Below are positions 52,426 through 61,854 of a DNA stretch of 64,000 bases, in pieces. Each line of letters begins with the position of its first letter. The first letter of the stretch is position 1. A program made the position numbers and the translations under genes. Under the pieces are notes generated by a model that was given only the letters and a program-made list of their open reading frames with translations, was not told the DNA's origin and ran no database searches. This DNA comes from Butyricimonas faecalis (lineage in GTDB: Bacteria; Bacteroidota; Bacteroidia; Bacteroidales; Marinifilaceae), in contig NZ_CP032819.1 in assembly GCF_003991565.1 (NCBI RefSeq), forward strand, positions 3,100,001 through 3,164,000. The letters are read 5' to 3'.

Positions 52426-52648
52426 AATTAAAAAGAGGAAATGGGCGTAGTTCTTTAGGATAAAATACGGGGCATAGCTGTTGTTGTTCTGGTGAAGATA
52501 GGGAATTCCTTCGCTTCTTTTTCGGAACACCTTCGGTGGAAGTTCGCTCACGGGGCGTAAGTGGGGCGAGCGTGTCCCCAGGGTATGCCAGACAAAAATG
52601 CTTAGCTGAATACGATATCAAGGCTTCTACTTGCTTATTCGTTATCAT
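52424..52648 (-). CDS. doubtful 74-aa reading frame downstream of tRNA-Arg
   Basis: The frame encodes a Pro/Arg/Thr-rich peptide with LAYPGDTLAPLTPRERTSTE and a KKKRRN patch, unlike a folded domain. It looks like a frame that recurs, with small changes, in intergenic regions of Bacteroidales genomes, and could be the remains of a repeat rather than a gene. No promoter or ribosome-binding evidence. The rest of the 52363-52791 gap holds only the tRNA terminator. Confidence 0.25.
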   Translation of the reverse strand: MITNKQVEALISYSAKHFCLAYPGDTLAPLTPRERTSTEGVPKKKRRNSLSSPEQQQLCPVFYPKELRPFPLFN

Positions 52649-52791
52649 ATTCGGGAAGTTGGTAACCGATCAAATCTTATCTTGAATGATTTGCAGGTCC
52701 ATTACGGTGATAAAGTTAAATAATGTAATAATTAGAAGTACGAGTTCCGTGAATTTCTATTAACTTAGCAGGCGGATAAACAGGATTAAAT

Positions 52792-53325
52792 ATGCTGAAA
52801 AGCTTGAGGTATGGAAAAGAGTTCGAAAAACTGTACACGGGGAACTATTCCCGTTTGTACTACTATGCTTATCAGTTTTTGAATGATGCGGAGGTGAGTC
52901 GGGACGTGGTGAATGATGCGTTCGAGTACGTGTGGAAAAACTACGAAAACTTCCGGAAGATGAACGTGGTGGCGATTCTTTTTCAAAGTGTACGAAATAA
53001 AAGCATAGACACTTTCCGGCATAATAAAGTAGAAGAGAATTACGTGACATTGTATTCCCGGATGTTTTCGGAAGAGGATGTGGGGGTGGATGAGGAAAAC
53101 GAGAAGATGGAACGGATATATAAAGTATTAGATAGTTTAAGCCCGCAGACAAGGCATATCATGGAAGAATGTTATTTTAACCGGAAAAAATATGCAGAGG
53201 TTGCGGAGATGCTAAATATCAGTCCTAGTGCGGTAAAGAAGCACGTTATGAAAGCTTTGCGTTTATTGAGGGAAGAATTTCATATAAATAATGGCTCGGA
53301 GGGGGTGCCCGAAAATGAGGTCTAA
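52792..53325 (+). CDS. ECF RNA polymerase sigma factor (Bacteroidetes SusCD-linked type)
   Basis: 177 residues. Region 2 is visible as FEKLYTGNYSRLYYYAYQFLNDAEVSRDVVNDAFEYVWKN with the -10 recognition helix, and region 4 as SPQTRHIMEECYFNRKKYAEVAEMLNISPSAVKKHVMKALRLLRE with the -35 recognition helix-turn-helix. It is followed by a FecR anti-sigma and a SusC with an STN domain, so it should drive the SusCD operon in response to the outer-membrane signal. Confidence 0.93.
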   Translation: MLKSLRYGKEFEKLYTGNYSRLYYYAYQFLNDAEVSRDVVNDAFEYVWKNYENFRKMNVVAILFQSVRNKSIDTFRHNKVEENYVTLYSRMFSEEDVGVDEENEKMERIYKVLDSLSPQTRHIMEECYFNRKKYAEVAEMLNISPSAVKKHVMKALRLLREEFHINNGSEGVPENEV

Positions 53326-53357
53326 ACGTATTAATATAAATTAGGTTGTTAGTAAAC

Positions 53358-54503
53358 ATGGATGATCAGGATATGAAAAATAAAAAGGATTTGCTGGATG
53401 CTTTGGATGATCCCGACTCGTTGAGTCAGGAGGAGCTTGATGCAATTCTGAATGATCCGAATGAACAGGAAGATGCTCGCTTGCTAGGGAATTACAGGCA
53501 GGCGTTTGTACGTCGTCATGCATCCTTGAAACCTGATGTGAATAAAGAATGGAATAACTTCCGACAAAGTAAAATTTCCAGCAGAAGCAAAGGTAAGCAA
53601 TTGTGGGTTGGTATAACGATAGGTGTTGCTGCATCCGTTTTTCTATTTTTGGGTTGGCAGATGTTCCACCAGATTCCTTTACAATCACCGGTTAACCAAC
53701 CTATCGTGGCTTTTACTGCCAGTACTCAATCTCAGGAGGTCCTTTTGTCCACGGGAGACGGGCGAATGGTGTCTTTATCCGCACCTCAAGCAGATAGTTT
53801 GCTACGAGAAACAGGTATTACCCGGGGAGAAGAAGAGTTGGATTACCAGCAAACGATCCGAGAAACAGAGATACATACATTGACAACTCCTAGGTGTGGG
53901 GCCTATCAGCTTCGTCTAGCAGATGGTACTCAAGTATGGTTAAATGCCGAGAGCCGTTTGAAATATCCCAGTCGCTTTACCGGGGAACAGCGTGTGGTTG
54001 AGTTAGAGGGGGAAGGTTATTTCAAAGTAATGCCCGATACCAAAAGACCTTTTATTGTAAAATCCGGGAATATCACGACGGAAGTTTTGGGGACCGAGTT
54101 CAATGTCAGAACCTACGTGTCCGATGATTCACACGTGACTTTGTTAAAAGGGAGTGTGAAAGTGAAAGATGTTAGTTCATCCTCGGAAGTGGTAATACGT
54201 CCCGGGGAGGACGCTCATTTACAAGGAGACGGGACTTTTGACGTGCGGGAAGTTGACACGGACAATTACTATTTATGGACGGAAGGGTATTTCTATTTTG
54301 ATAATGAAACTGTGGTCGAGATCATGCGTGAACTAGGGCGGTGGTATAATATACGGGTAGAATTCGAGAATCCGCAAGCGATGAATTACCGCTTACATTT
54401 CCTTGCCGAACGCGATCAGAAAATAGAAGAAGTACTGCAATTATTGAATATGCTTGGTAAAGTACAAGCGACCTGCGAAAACAATAAAATTTCGGTAAAA
54501 TAA
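53358..54503 (+). CDS. FecR-family anti-sigma factor
   Basis: 381 residues from the ATG at 53358 (MDDQDMKNKKDLLDALDDPDSLSQEELD). Cytosolic N-terminal sigma-binding part, one TM near residues 80-100 (WVGITIGVAASVFLFLGWQ), then a periplasmic FecR domain (YQLRLADGTQVWLNAESRLKYPSRFTGEQRVVELEGEGYFKV; TEVLGTEFNVRTY) and a C-terminal DUF4974-like secretin/TonB-type domain (FDNETVVEIMRELGRWYNIRVEFE). It receives the signal from the STN domain of the SusC protein. Confidence 0.93.
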   Translation: MDDQDMKNKKDLLDALDDPDSLSQEELDAILNDPNEQEDARLLGNYRQAFVRRHASLKPDVNKEWNNFRQSKISSRSKGKQLWVGITIGVAASVFLFLGWQMFHQIPLQSPVNQPIVAFTASTQSQEVLLSTGDGRMVSLSAPQADSLLRETGITRGEEELDYQQTIRETEIHTLTTPRCGAYQLRLADGTQVWLNAESRLKYPSRFTGEQRVVELEGEGYFKVMPDTKRPFIVKSGNITTEVLGTEFNVRTYVSDDSHVTLLKGSVKVKDVSSSSEVVIRPGEDAHLQGDGTFDVREVDTDNYYLWTEGYFYFDNETVVEIMRELGRWYNIRVEFENPQAMNYRLHFLAERDQKIEEVLQLLNMLGKVQATCENNKISVK

Positions 54504-54593
54504 AAAATTTTTATCGTTTCTGGTACCCGATTTACATCTCAAAACGAAATCTGAGTAAAGAATACGTATTTGAGTCATGTAAAAATAAATTAA

Positions 54594-57500
54594 ATGAACA
54601 AATTTATGAAAAACCAGAAACTCCAATTCAAACCGGGCAGTTTTCGACTGAACGGGTTATTCCGGGTTGTGTTCTTCATGTGTTGCTTGTTGTCGGCAGG
54701 GCTGACGCAAGCGCAAGAAAAGAAAATTACGGCGGAATTCAAGGATGCACCCTTATCCAACGTGTTAAAACAACTGGAAAAACTTTCTACCTACAAGATT
54801 CTCTTTACTTATGACGACGTGCAGTCCTATAAAGTGACCGTTTCGTTGAAGGATGCGACTATCACCGAGGCTTTACAAAAAGTACTTGATGGTAAACCTT
54901 TTGTTTTCTCGGATGTGGCGAATGGAAAATATATATCGGTCGTGTACCAACCCAAGAAAAAGTCTGATGCCACGAAAGAAATCAAGGGAAAGGTAGTGGA
55001 CAGTAAGGGAGAAATAGTTATCGGGGCCACGATTCGGGTTGTGAGTGCTACAATCGGGACTGCCACCGATATTGATGGAAACTTTACCTTGCGTGTTCCG
55101 GAAGATGTAACGACACTTGAAGTCGGGTTTGTCGGGATGAAGACACAACTGGTTTCCATCAAAGACAAAACCGAAGTCCGTGTTGTGATGGAAGAAGATA
55201 ATACTGTGTTGGAAGACGTGGTGGTTACCGGTATTTTCAAAAAGACGAAGGAAAGTTACACGGGTGCAGTGAGTACGATCTCGAAGGATGAGATCATGGC
55301 TTTTCGAGGACAAAATATGCTCCAGACGTTACGGAATATAGATCCAGCTTTTAATGTTATGGAAAATAACGAGTTCGGAAGTGATCCCAACCGGTTACCG
55401 GATATTACCGTCCGGGGTAATTCTTCGTTGTCAAGTAATTTGGAGGAATTTAATGCTGGAAATAAGAATAACTTGAATACACCCTTGATTATCATGGATG
55501 GTTTTGAAATTTCACTTACGAAATTGATGGATTATAATGATGAGGAGATCGAGTCAATCAATATTCTAAAAGATGCGGCGGCAACGGCGATTTATGGATC
55601 ACGTGGTGCTAATGGGGTCGTGGTTATTGTTTCGAGACAGCCGGAACCGGGAAAGCTAAAGGTGTTCGCACAAGCCGGTTTTACGCTTGATATTCCTGAT
55701 CTATCTTCTTATGATTTGATGAATGCACGGGAAAAACTCAAACTGGAATGGGAAGGGGGGCTTTGTAATACGTCGAATCCTAAAAGGGATGTGTTGTTTA
55801 AACAAGCTTATTATAAACGTTTGAAAGCGGTTCAAGAAGGGGTTGACACGGATTGGCTAAGCCAGCCTTTGCACACGGGTGTCGGTCAGAATTATAATTT
55901 TCGTTTTGAGGGGGGAAGTGAAGAATTTCGTTGGGCTGCTTCTGCCGGGTATAAAGATATACAGGGTGCTATGTTGGGATCTGAGCGTAAGACATTTAAT
56001 GGTAGTATTACATTGTCATACACGTATAAAGATTTGATTTTTCGTAATCAAACTAGTATTGGTCGTAATAAAAGTCAAGAAAGTCCTTATGGAACGTTTA
56101 GTGAGTATGCTAAGCAACAACCTTATCATGCACCTTATGATTCCGATGGTAAATTAAAACGTTATTTTGATGGTTGGGATGCTTGGAGCGGAAAAACTCA
56201 AAATCCGTTGTATGACGCAACGTTAAATAACGTGGAAAAGAGTGGTTACACGGAGATTATTAATAATTTTTCTGTAGAATGGAAAGTGTTGCCTGAGTTG
56301 ACTTTACGAGGACAGTTCGGGATATCGCACAAGGATAATACCTATGATAAGTATCGTTCTCCAGAGAGTTCGGAGTTTATCGAATTTGCGGGTGATCAAA
56401 TCCTGCGTAAGGGGACGTATGAGTTCACGACCGGGAAAACCAATACGTACGAGGGAAACTTGACGTTAAGTTACTCGAAGTTATTCAAGGAAAAACATTC
56501 GTTGTATGTAGGTTTGGATGGTTCGATAGCCCAAAGTGATGGTTATTCTTATGATTTTGAAGTGGAAGGTTTCACGAATGACAGATCATTTATCGGTAAT
56601 GCTTTGAATTATCCGCAGAATGGTAAACCTTTGGCAACAGAGAGCAAAACTAGACGTATTGGTTTGGTCGGGAATATTAACTATATATATGATAATCGTT
56701 ATTATGCGGATTTTTCATTACGAACGGACGGGAGTTCGCAATTCGGGGCAAAGAATCGATTTGCCACGTTTTGGAGTGCTGGTATCGGTTGGAATCTTCA
56801 TCATGAGGCTTTTTTGTCGGGGAGAGATTTCTTGAATACGTTACGTTTACGTTTATCTTATGGAGAAACCGGTTCGCAAAAGTTCGAGTCTTGGCAAGCT
56901 CTTTCCATGTTTGAATATTATACGGATGAAAGATACGGGGTGCGTAGTGGTTCTTATTTGAAGGGATTGGGGAATGAAAATTTGAAATGGCAGGTGACTT
57001 CCCAATATAATGTTGGGTTGGAATTTACTATTTTGAATAATCGAATTAAGGGTAATTTTGATTATTACGAGAAAAAGACGAATAATTTGCTTTCTTTGAT
57101 GAATTTACCGAATTCTACAGGTTTTTCTTCTTATATGGAAAATATTGGAGTGGTGAAGAATACGGGCTACGAAGTTTCGTTAAACGGTTATTTGATTCGT
57201 GATTCGAAAAGGGACATCGTGTTGATGTTGTCGGCTAAATTGGCTTATAATAAAGATAAAATCACGAAATTGTCAGAAGATATTAAGCGACAGACGGCGG
57301 AATTGTTGAAGCAAGATGTAGATATTAATTATTTATTTTATGAAGGGCGTTCTCAAAATTCTCTTTACGCAGTTCGTTCGTTGGGGATTGACCCGAGTAG
57401 TGGCGAGGAGATTTTCTTGGATAAGAATGGTAATCCTACTTACACGTGGGCTCCTTCAGATAAAGTGTACATGGGGGTAAGCGAGCCTTTGTATAACGGG

Positions 57501-57941
57501 AATGCCGGATTGATGTTTTCATGGAAAGATTTTAGTATTAATTTTTCGTTTGGATATCATTGGGGAGGTAAGTTGTATAATTCGACGTTACTGAATAAAG
57601 TAGAGGTGACCAAGAATGTTATCCGGAATGGGAATGTGGATAAAAGGGTATTGTCTAACCGCTGGTTGCATGATGGCGACGTGGTGTTTTTTAGAGGGAT
57701 CTCGGATGTTGCTACTCGGGCCACGTCTCGTTTTGTGATGAAGGATAATGTGTTTGAGTTACAATCAGCTAGTGTGCAATATAAGTGGCATGCTCCTTAT
57801 TTGCGATGTTTGGGATTGCAAACTATTACATTTGGCGTGAATGTGTCTGATTTATTTTACGTGTCTTCCGTGAAACGTGAACGTGGTACTTCCTATCCGT
57901 TTGCTCGAACCGTGGGAGCAAATGTTTCCTTGTTGTTTTAA
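54594..57941 (+). CDS. SusC/RagA-type TonB-dependent receptor with STN signalling domain
   Basis: 1115 residues. Signal peptide (about 1-40, LFRVVFFMCCLLSAGLTQAQ). STN domain about 45-120 (ITAEFKDAPLSNVLKQLEKLS), which contacts FecR. Carboxypeptidase-regulatory-like domain about 125-205 (IKGKVVDSKGEIVIGATIRV). TonB-box-like VLEDVVVTG, then the plug (LRNIDPAFNVMENNEFG; LPDITVRGNSSL; INILKDAAATAIYGSRGANGVVVI) and a 22-strand barrel ending in VGANVSLLF. It imports a large substrate together with the SusD protein and turns on the ECF sigma. A 90-bp gap precedes it. Confidence 0.95.
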   Translation: MNKFMKNQKLQFKPGSFRLNGLFRVVFFMCCLLSAGLTQAQEKKITAEFKDAPLSNVLKQLEKLSTYKILFTYDDVQSYKVTVSLKDATITEALQKVLDGKPFVFSDVANGKYISVVYQPKKKSDATKEIKGKVVDSKGEIVIGATIRVVSATIGTATDIDGNFTLRVPEDVTTLEVGFVGMKTQLVSIKDKTEVRVVMEEDNTVLEDVVVTGIFKKTKESYTGAVSTISKDEIMAFRGQNMLQTLRNIDPAFNVMENNEFGSDPNRLPDITVRGNSSLSSNLEEFNAGNKNNLNTPLIIMDGFEISLTKLMDYNDEEIESINILKDAAATAIYGSRGANGVVVIVSRQPEPGKLKVFAQAGFTLDIPDLSSYDLMNAREKLKLEWEGGLCNTSNPKRDVLFKQAYYKRLKAVQEGVDTDWLSQPLHTGVGQNYNFRFEGGSEEFRWAASAGYKDIQGAMLGSERKTFNGSITLSYTYKDLIFRNQTSIGRNKSQESPYGTFSEYAKQQPYHAPYDSDGKLKRYFDGWDAWSGKTQNPLYDATLNNVEKSGYTEIINNFSVEWKVLPELTLRGQFGISHKDNTYDKYRSPESSEFIEFAGDQILRKGTYEFTTGKTNTYEGNLTLSYSKLFKEKHSLYVGLDGSIAQSDGYSYDFEVEGFTNDRSFIGNALNYPQNGKPLATESKTRRIGLVGNINYIYDNRYYADFSLRTDGSSQFGAKNRFATFWSAGIGWNLHHEAFLSGRDFLNTLRLRLSYGETGSQKFESWQALSMFEYYTDERYGVRSGSYLKGLGNENLKWQVTSQYNVGLEFTILNNRIKGNFDYYEKKTNNLLSLMNLPNSTGFSSYMENIGVVKNTGYEVSLNGYLIRDSKRDIVLMLSAKLAYNKDKITKLSEDIKRQTAELLKQDVDINYLFYEGRSQNSLYAVRSLGIDPSSGEEIFLDKNGNPTYTWAPSDKVYMGVSEPLYNGNAGLMFSWKDFSINFSFGYHWGGKLYNSTLLNKVEVTKNVIRNGNVDKRVLSNRWLHDGDVVFFRGISDVATRATSRFVMKDNVFELQSASVQYKWHAPYLRCLGLQTITFGVNVSDLFYVSSVKRERGTSYPFARTVGANVSLLF

Positions 57942-57959
57942 TTCTTAATGTAAAATGAT

Positions 57960-59417
57960 ATGAAAAAGTATATTATTTATAGTTTATGCTTTTGGTTCTT
58001 TTTTTCTTCTTGCAATGACTGGCTAGACCTGAAGCCGAACTCCCAAACAGAAACGGATGAGATGTTTACTTCTTACGAGGGGTTCAAGAGTGCCTTGACT
58101 GGGTGTTATATTAAAATGAGAGACAGGAGATTGTATGGCGAGTATTTGACGATGTCTCATTTGGAATCTTTGGCCCGGTTGTGGTATGTGCGTTCCACGG
58201 ATGATGTAGTGGAAGCTTTGGCAGAACATGATTACGAGCATGAAAAAGTTAAGGGAATAGTGGCAGATATTTATTCCGGTTTGTACAATGTTATTGTACA
58301 GGCAAACACGATTATCGAGCATGCTCGGACGAATGGAAGTTGTATCGAAGATTCCGTTTCTTTGGCGTTGATTGAAGGAGAAGCATATGCTATTCGAGCT
58401 TTTTGTCATTTGGACGTGTTGCGGCTTTTTGGACAAATGCCGAAAAACCCGATGCGGAAAGTATCTTTACCTTATGCAGAGGAGGTGTCGATTAAAAAAT
58501 TGCCTCCCTATTATGATTATGCTGCTTTTTGTACGAAGATCGAAAATGATTTGTTGATGGCAGAGAAAATTCTGGAGAAATTGGATCCGGTTATTGAACG
58601 GGGAATGGCATACAGCGGGAGTGATGACGTGATGCATAATTACCGGGGATTGGATTTGAATTACTATGCGGTGAAGGTTTTGCAAGCACGTTTTTATCTT
58701 TATATAAATCAGCCGGATAAAGCTTATGCGGCAGCAAAAGCCGTGTATGATGTTATGCCGGTTAAATTGAGTGGGGTGGAGGATATGCAACGTAAGTATT
58801 TTGCATCTCCAACGGAGTGTTTGTTTGCTTTAAGTAATAATGCGTTAATCGATTACTCTGTTGCTGTTTTAGGGAATCCCGGAGAAAGGGTAGGCTCAGG
58901 TCTTTATATTACTCAAAAGATGTATAATGAACTTTACGAGGGTGTGAGTGGGGAGGCTCATATTCGAGATCTTTCCTGGAATAAGAATACGCTGGATAAT
59001 TTTGGGAGCAAACAATGTGTGGTAAAGAAGTATTATTACAATACTTCCGAATCACATGAGGCTGATGTGTTGTTGATGAAATTACAGATTGTTCCGATGA
59101 TTCGGATGTGTGAAGTGTATTTGATTTTGATGGAGACAACCATGGATCTTGATGAGGCAAACGTTCTTTATGTTGATTACATGATGGCTCATAACGTGGG
59201 AGATGTGACGAAGTTTGCTTCGTTGGAAAAGGTGAAAGAATTCGTCATGAATGAAATTCGGAGAGAGTTTTTTGCGGAGGGACACATGTTTTATGCTTAC
59301 AAACGTCAAGGCGTTCAACACATGATGTTTACAGATGAAGACAATTATATTGGTGAAAATGAGTATGTGTTACCATTGCCTGACACGGAGTATGATCCAA
59401 TCACGTTGAATCAGTAA
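57960..59417 (+). CDS. SusD/RagB-family outer-membrane lipoprotein
   Basis: 485 residues. Lipoprotein signal MKKYIIYSLCFWFFFSSCND, with lipobox SSC. The SusD N-terminal helical repeats (WLDLKPNSQTETDEMFTSYEGFKSALTGCYIKM) and the AYAIRAFCHLDVLRLFGQMP TPR motif are typical. The C-terminal RREFFAEGHMFYAYKRQG block fits the family. It caps the SusC barrel and binds substrate at the cell surface. 18 bp after SusC. Confidence 0.95.
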   Translation: MKKYIIYSLCFWFFFSSCNDWLDLKPNSQTETDEMFTSYEGFKSALTGCYIKMRDRRLYGEYLTMSHLESLARLWYVRSTDDVVEALAEHDYEHEKVKGIVADIYSGLYNVIVQANTIIEHARTNGSCIEDSVSLALIEGEAYAIRAFCHLDVLRLFGQMPKNPMRKVSLPYAEEVSIKKLPPYYDYAAFCTKIENDLLMAEKILEKLDPVIERGMAYSGSDDVMHNYRGLDLNYYAVKVLQARFYLYINQPDKAYAAAKAVYDVMPVKLSGVEDMQRKYFASPTECLFALSNNALIDYSVAVLGNPGERVGSGLYITQKMYNELYEGVSGEAHIRDLSWNKNTLDNFGSKQCVVKKYYYNTSESHEADVLLMKLQIVPMIRMCEVYLILMETTMDLDEANVLYVDYMMAHNVGDVTKFASLEKVKEFVMNEIRREFFAEGHMFYAYKRQGVQHMMFTDEDNYIGENEYVLPLPDTEYDPITLNQ

Positions 59418-59425
59418 TTTGTAAA

Positions 59426-60244
59426 ATGGATAATATGGAAGATAGAATTTTTAAATATATAGTAGGTATTGTTTTTCTTTGCTCGTTGTTAAGTTGTGAA
59501 GAGAAATTGGATAATTATGATACGGAAACTTGTTGGTTACGTTTTAATTTATCCCAGTTGGCGGATACTTTACAGTCACGTTCATTTGTTTATTTGGGTG
59601 ATGATGCAGAGACAGACACGGTTTGGATTGACGTGAAGACGATCGGGAGTATGAAAGATTATGATCGAAAAATTACTTTCACCCAAGTGATGACAGATAC
59701 GACAAATGCCGAAGCTGGCAAACATTATATAGCTTTTGATGATTTGGCTCTTGCTAATGCTTATGTTATACCTGCAAATCAAATAAAGGCACGTGTGCCG
59801 GTTATTTTTAAACGGGATGTTTCACTGAAGAATATGGATGTTTTACTTGAATTTGTTATTGGATCGAATGATGACTTTCAACCGGGGTTTGTGAAGCCGG
59901 ATCGAATTCAGGTTTGGCTCACGGATCGATTGGCTCGTCCTTCGAACTGGAATATGTATTTGGATTATTATATTGGTTCTTACGATAGAGGTTTACATGA
60001 GTGCTTGATACATATTACAGGAGAGAAATGGGATTACGATTATTTGTATGATGTTTTAGGATTTATTATTCCTGAAGATTCTTGGACTTATACGAATGAT
60101 AATTACGAGGATGCATATTTTCAGTATTTGATTGGGGTGTGGCAGCAATTGCTGGAAGAAGATAATGCAAGGCGAATTGTAGAAGGTAAGGGGCCTTGGA
60201 TGCGAGAAGATGGAAAAGAAGTACGTATTGGTGAAACAGAATAA
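59426..60244 (+). CDS. DUF4843-type surface lipoprotein
   Basis: 272 residues. Signal sequence with lipobox (IVGIVFLCSLLSCEEKL). The first part is beta-rich and Calx-beta/DUF4843-like (FVYLGDDAETDTVWIDVKTIGSMKDYDRKITF; AGKHYIAFDDLAL; ARVPVIFKRDVSLKNMDVLLEFVIG). The C-terminal part is specific to this protein. DUF4843 proteins usually follow SusD genes and are thought to be cell-surface substrate binders. 8 bp after susD-like gene. Confidence 0.8.
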   Translation: MDNMEDRIFKYIVGIVFLCSLLSCEEKLDNYDTETCWLRFNLSQLADTLQSRSFVYLGDDAETDTVWIDVKTIGSMKDYDRKITFTQVMTDTTNAEAGKHYIAFDDLALANAYVIPANQIKARVPVIFKRDVSLKNMDVLLEFVIGSNDDFQPGFVKPDRIQVWLTDRLARPSNWNMYLDYYIGSYDRGLHECLIHITGEKWDYDYLYDVLGFIIPEDSWTYTNDNYEDAYFQYLIGVWQQLLEEDNARRIVEGKGPWMREDGKEVRIGETE

Positions 60245-61817
60245 ATGTGCATGGATATGGAAAATAAATTGAAATATATTTTGGATATTTTGTTTATCCT
60301 GCTTGTTGTCGGTTGTTTCGATGATGAGGGGAATTATTCTTATATTAAAATTTCTGATATAGAGCTAAGTGGTATCGAGAAGGATTACCGGAAATACAGT
60401 ATGCAGGATTCGTTGATTATTCCGGTAACAGTAAAGACTGAGTATGATAAATCGGATTTAAGATATGTTTGGTTCATTTATAAGGGTTCAGATATGGAAT
60501 CGGTAGATACGATTAGTAGGGAGAGAGATTTAGTTTATCCTGTGGTTGAGGACGAAGGAGAATATACAGTTGTGTTGAAAGTACAAAATACAGTTAATCA
60601 ATATGCTGAGTATGCTTCGACGAATTTGATTGTGGAGACCGCTTTTTCACGAGGTTTTTACATTTTAAAGGCTACGGAGAGTGGTGGAACCGAGTTGGAT
60701 TTTAGGTCTGAAGATGGGAAAATGGGGTATAATTTGTTGGAGAAAGTATTGGAGAATCCTTTAACTGGTTTTCCGAAAGTATTGGCTCAAATGATGAATT
60801 ATCCTTATGTGGATAAAATGACGAATAGGAAAGTTGTTGGACATGCTTTGGGAATTACGACAGAGGATGACGTTTGTTTGATTGGAGTGAAAGATATGTC
60901 TTTGATACATGATCGTCGGACTTTGTTTTTTGGTGACAATAACACCGGGAAACCTGGTCGTTTTTTCCGAGGAATGATGAAAGAGCATTACTTGTCTGGA
61001 GATGGCTGCTATTCTATCGGGGCCGGGGATGGTATGTTTGGACAACAATTAAGCACGGGACGTTTTGCTTATCCAAGTTCAATTTCGGGAGGAAGCAAGT
61101 GGCTTGTTTACGATCGTGCCTCTTGGGGATTTATGTATTGGGATGAAGAGGCAAAACGTTTTTTACATGTTTCTTACAATGGAGAAGTGACTGCGTTTGA
61201 AAATGGCGATGGGTATTATAAGCCGAATGATATTAGGGATGAACTTTTGTATATGGGTGTTTCTCATTATGCTGGGGCAAATGATGTTTATGCTGTATTT
61301 CAAGCTCCCAGGGTTACTGAACGTAAATTGTATAAGATGAAAATAACGTCGGGTTCAAATCCTATTGATCAAGAAGGAACAAAGGTTATGGATGTTGCGA
61401 TGAAGTTTAACTATGCGAGTCATTATGCTATTTGTTCTTATTCTTCTCCAATTATTTATTATATAGTGGAGGAGGAAGGGGGCTCCAAACTTTATAGCTA
61501 TTCATTTGTTTCGAATAAAGAGGTGTTGGTAGCATTGCAGGGATTGCCCGAGGGTGAGTCGATTAATTTCGTTTCAAATCGTTTTTGGGGAGCTTTTGGT
61601 GATACAAAGTACAAGTTTGATTACTTGGTGATTGGAACAACTGCAGGTCAAGGAGATTATACCCTCAGCATGTATGAGATGGTGGGGGGGATTACCTAAC
61701 GGAGAACCTGTTATTCAGTTTAGTGGAATGGGTGAAGTTGTCGATATTCAGTACATGTCTCCGGTTTTTAATGAGACATGGGAATGGCAGTTGGGTGATT
61801 ATGGATTAAGTTATTAA
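60245..61817 (+). pseudogene. PKD-like family surface lipoprotein, 3' end shifted by one base
   Basis: The uninterrupted frame 60245-61699 gives 484 residues. Lipobox in FILLVVGCFDDEG, then a PKD-like beta domain (NYSYIKISDIELSGI; LRYVWFIYKG; EGEYTVVLKVQNTVNQYAEYASTNLIV) and a long beta-propeller-like region. The frame ends YEMVGGIT. Removing one G from the G7 run at 61684-61690 continues it as VGGLPNGEPVIQFSGMGEVVDIQYMSPVF to GDYGLSY, ending at 61817, which looks like the real C-terminus (about 38 residues). Start may be 60245, 60251 or 60257. The role is probably substrate binding with SusCD. Confidence 0.8.
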
Positions 61818-61854
61818 GATTGTTTTTGTAAATATTTTTAAATTAAGAGATGTT

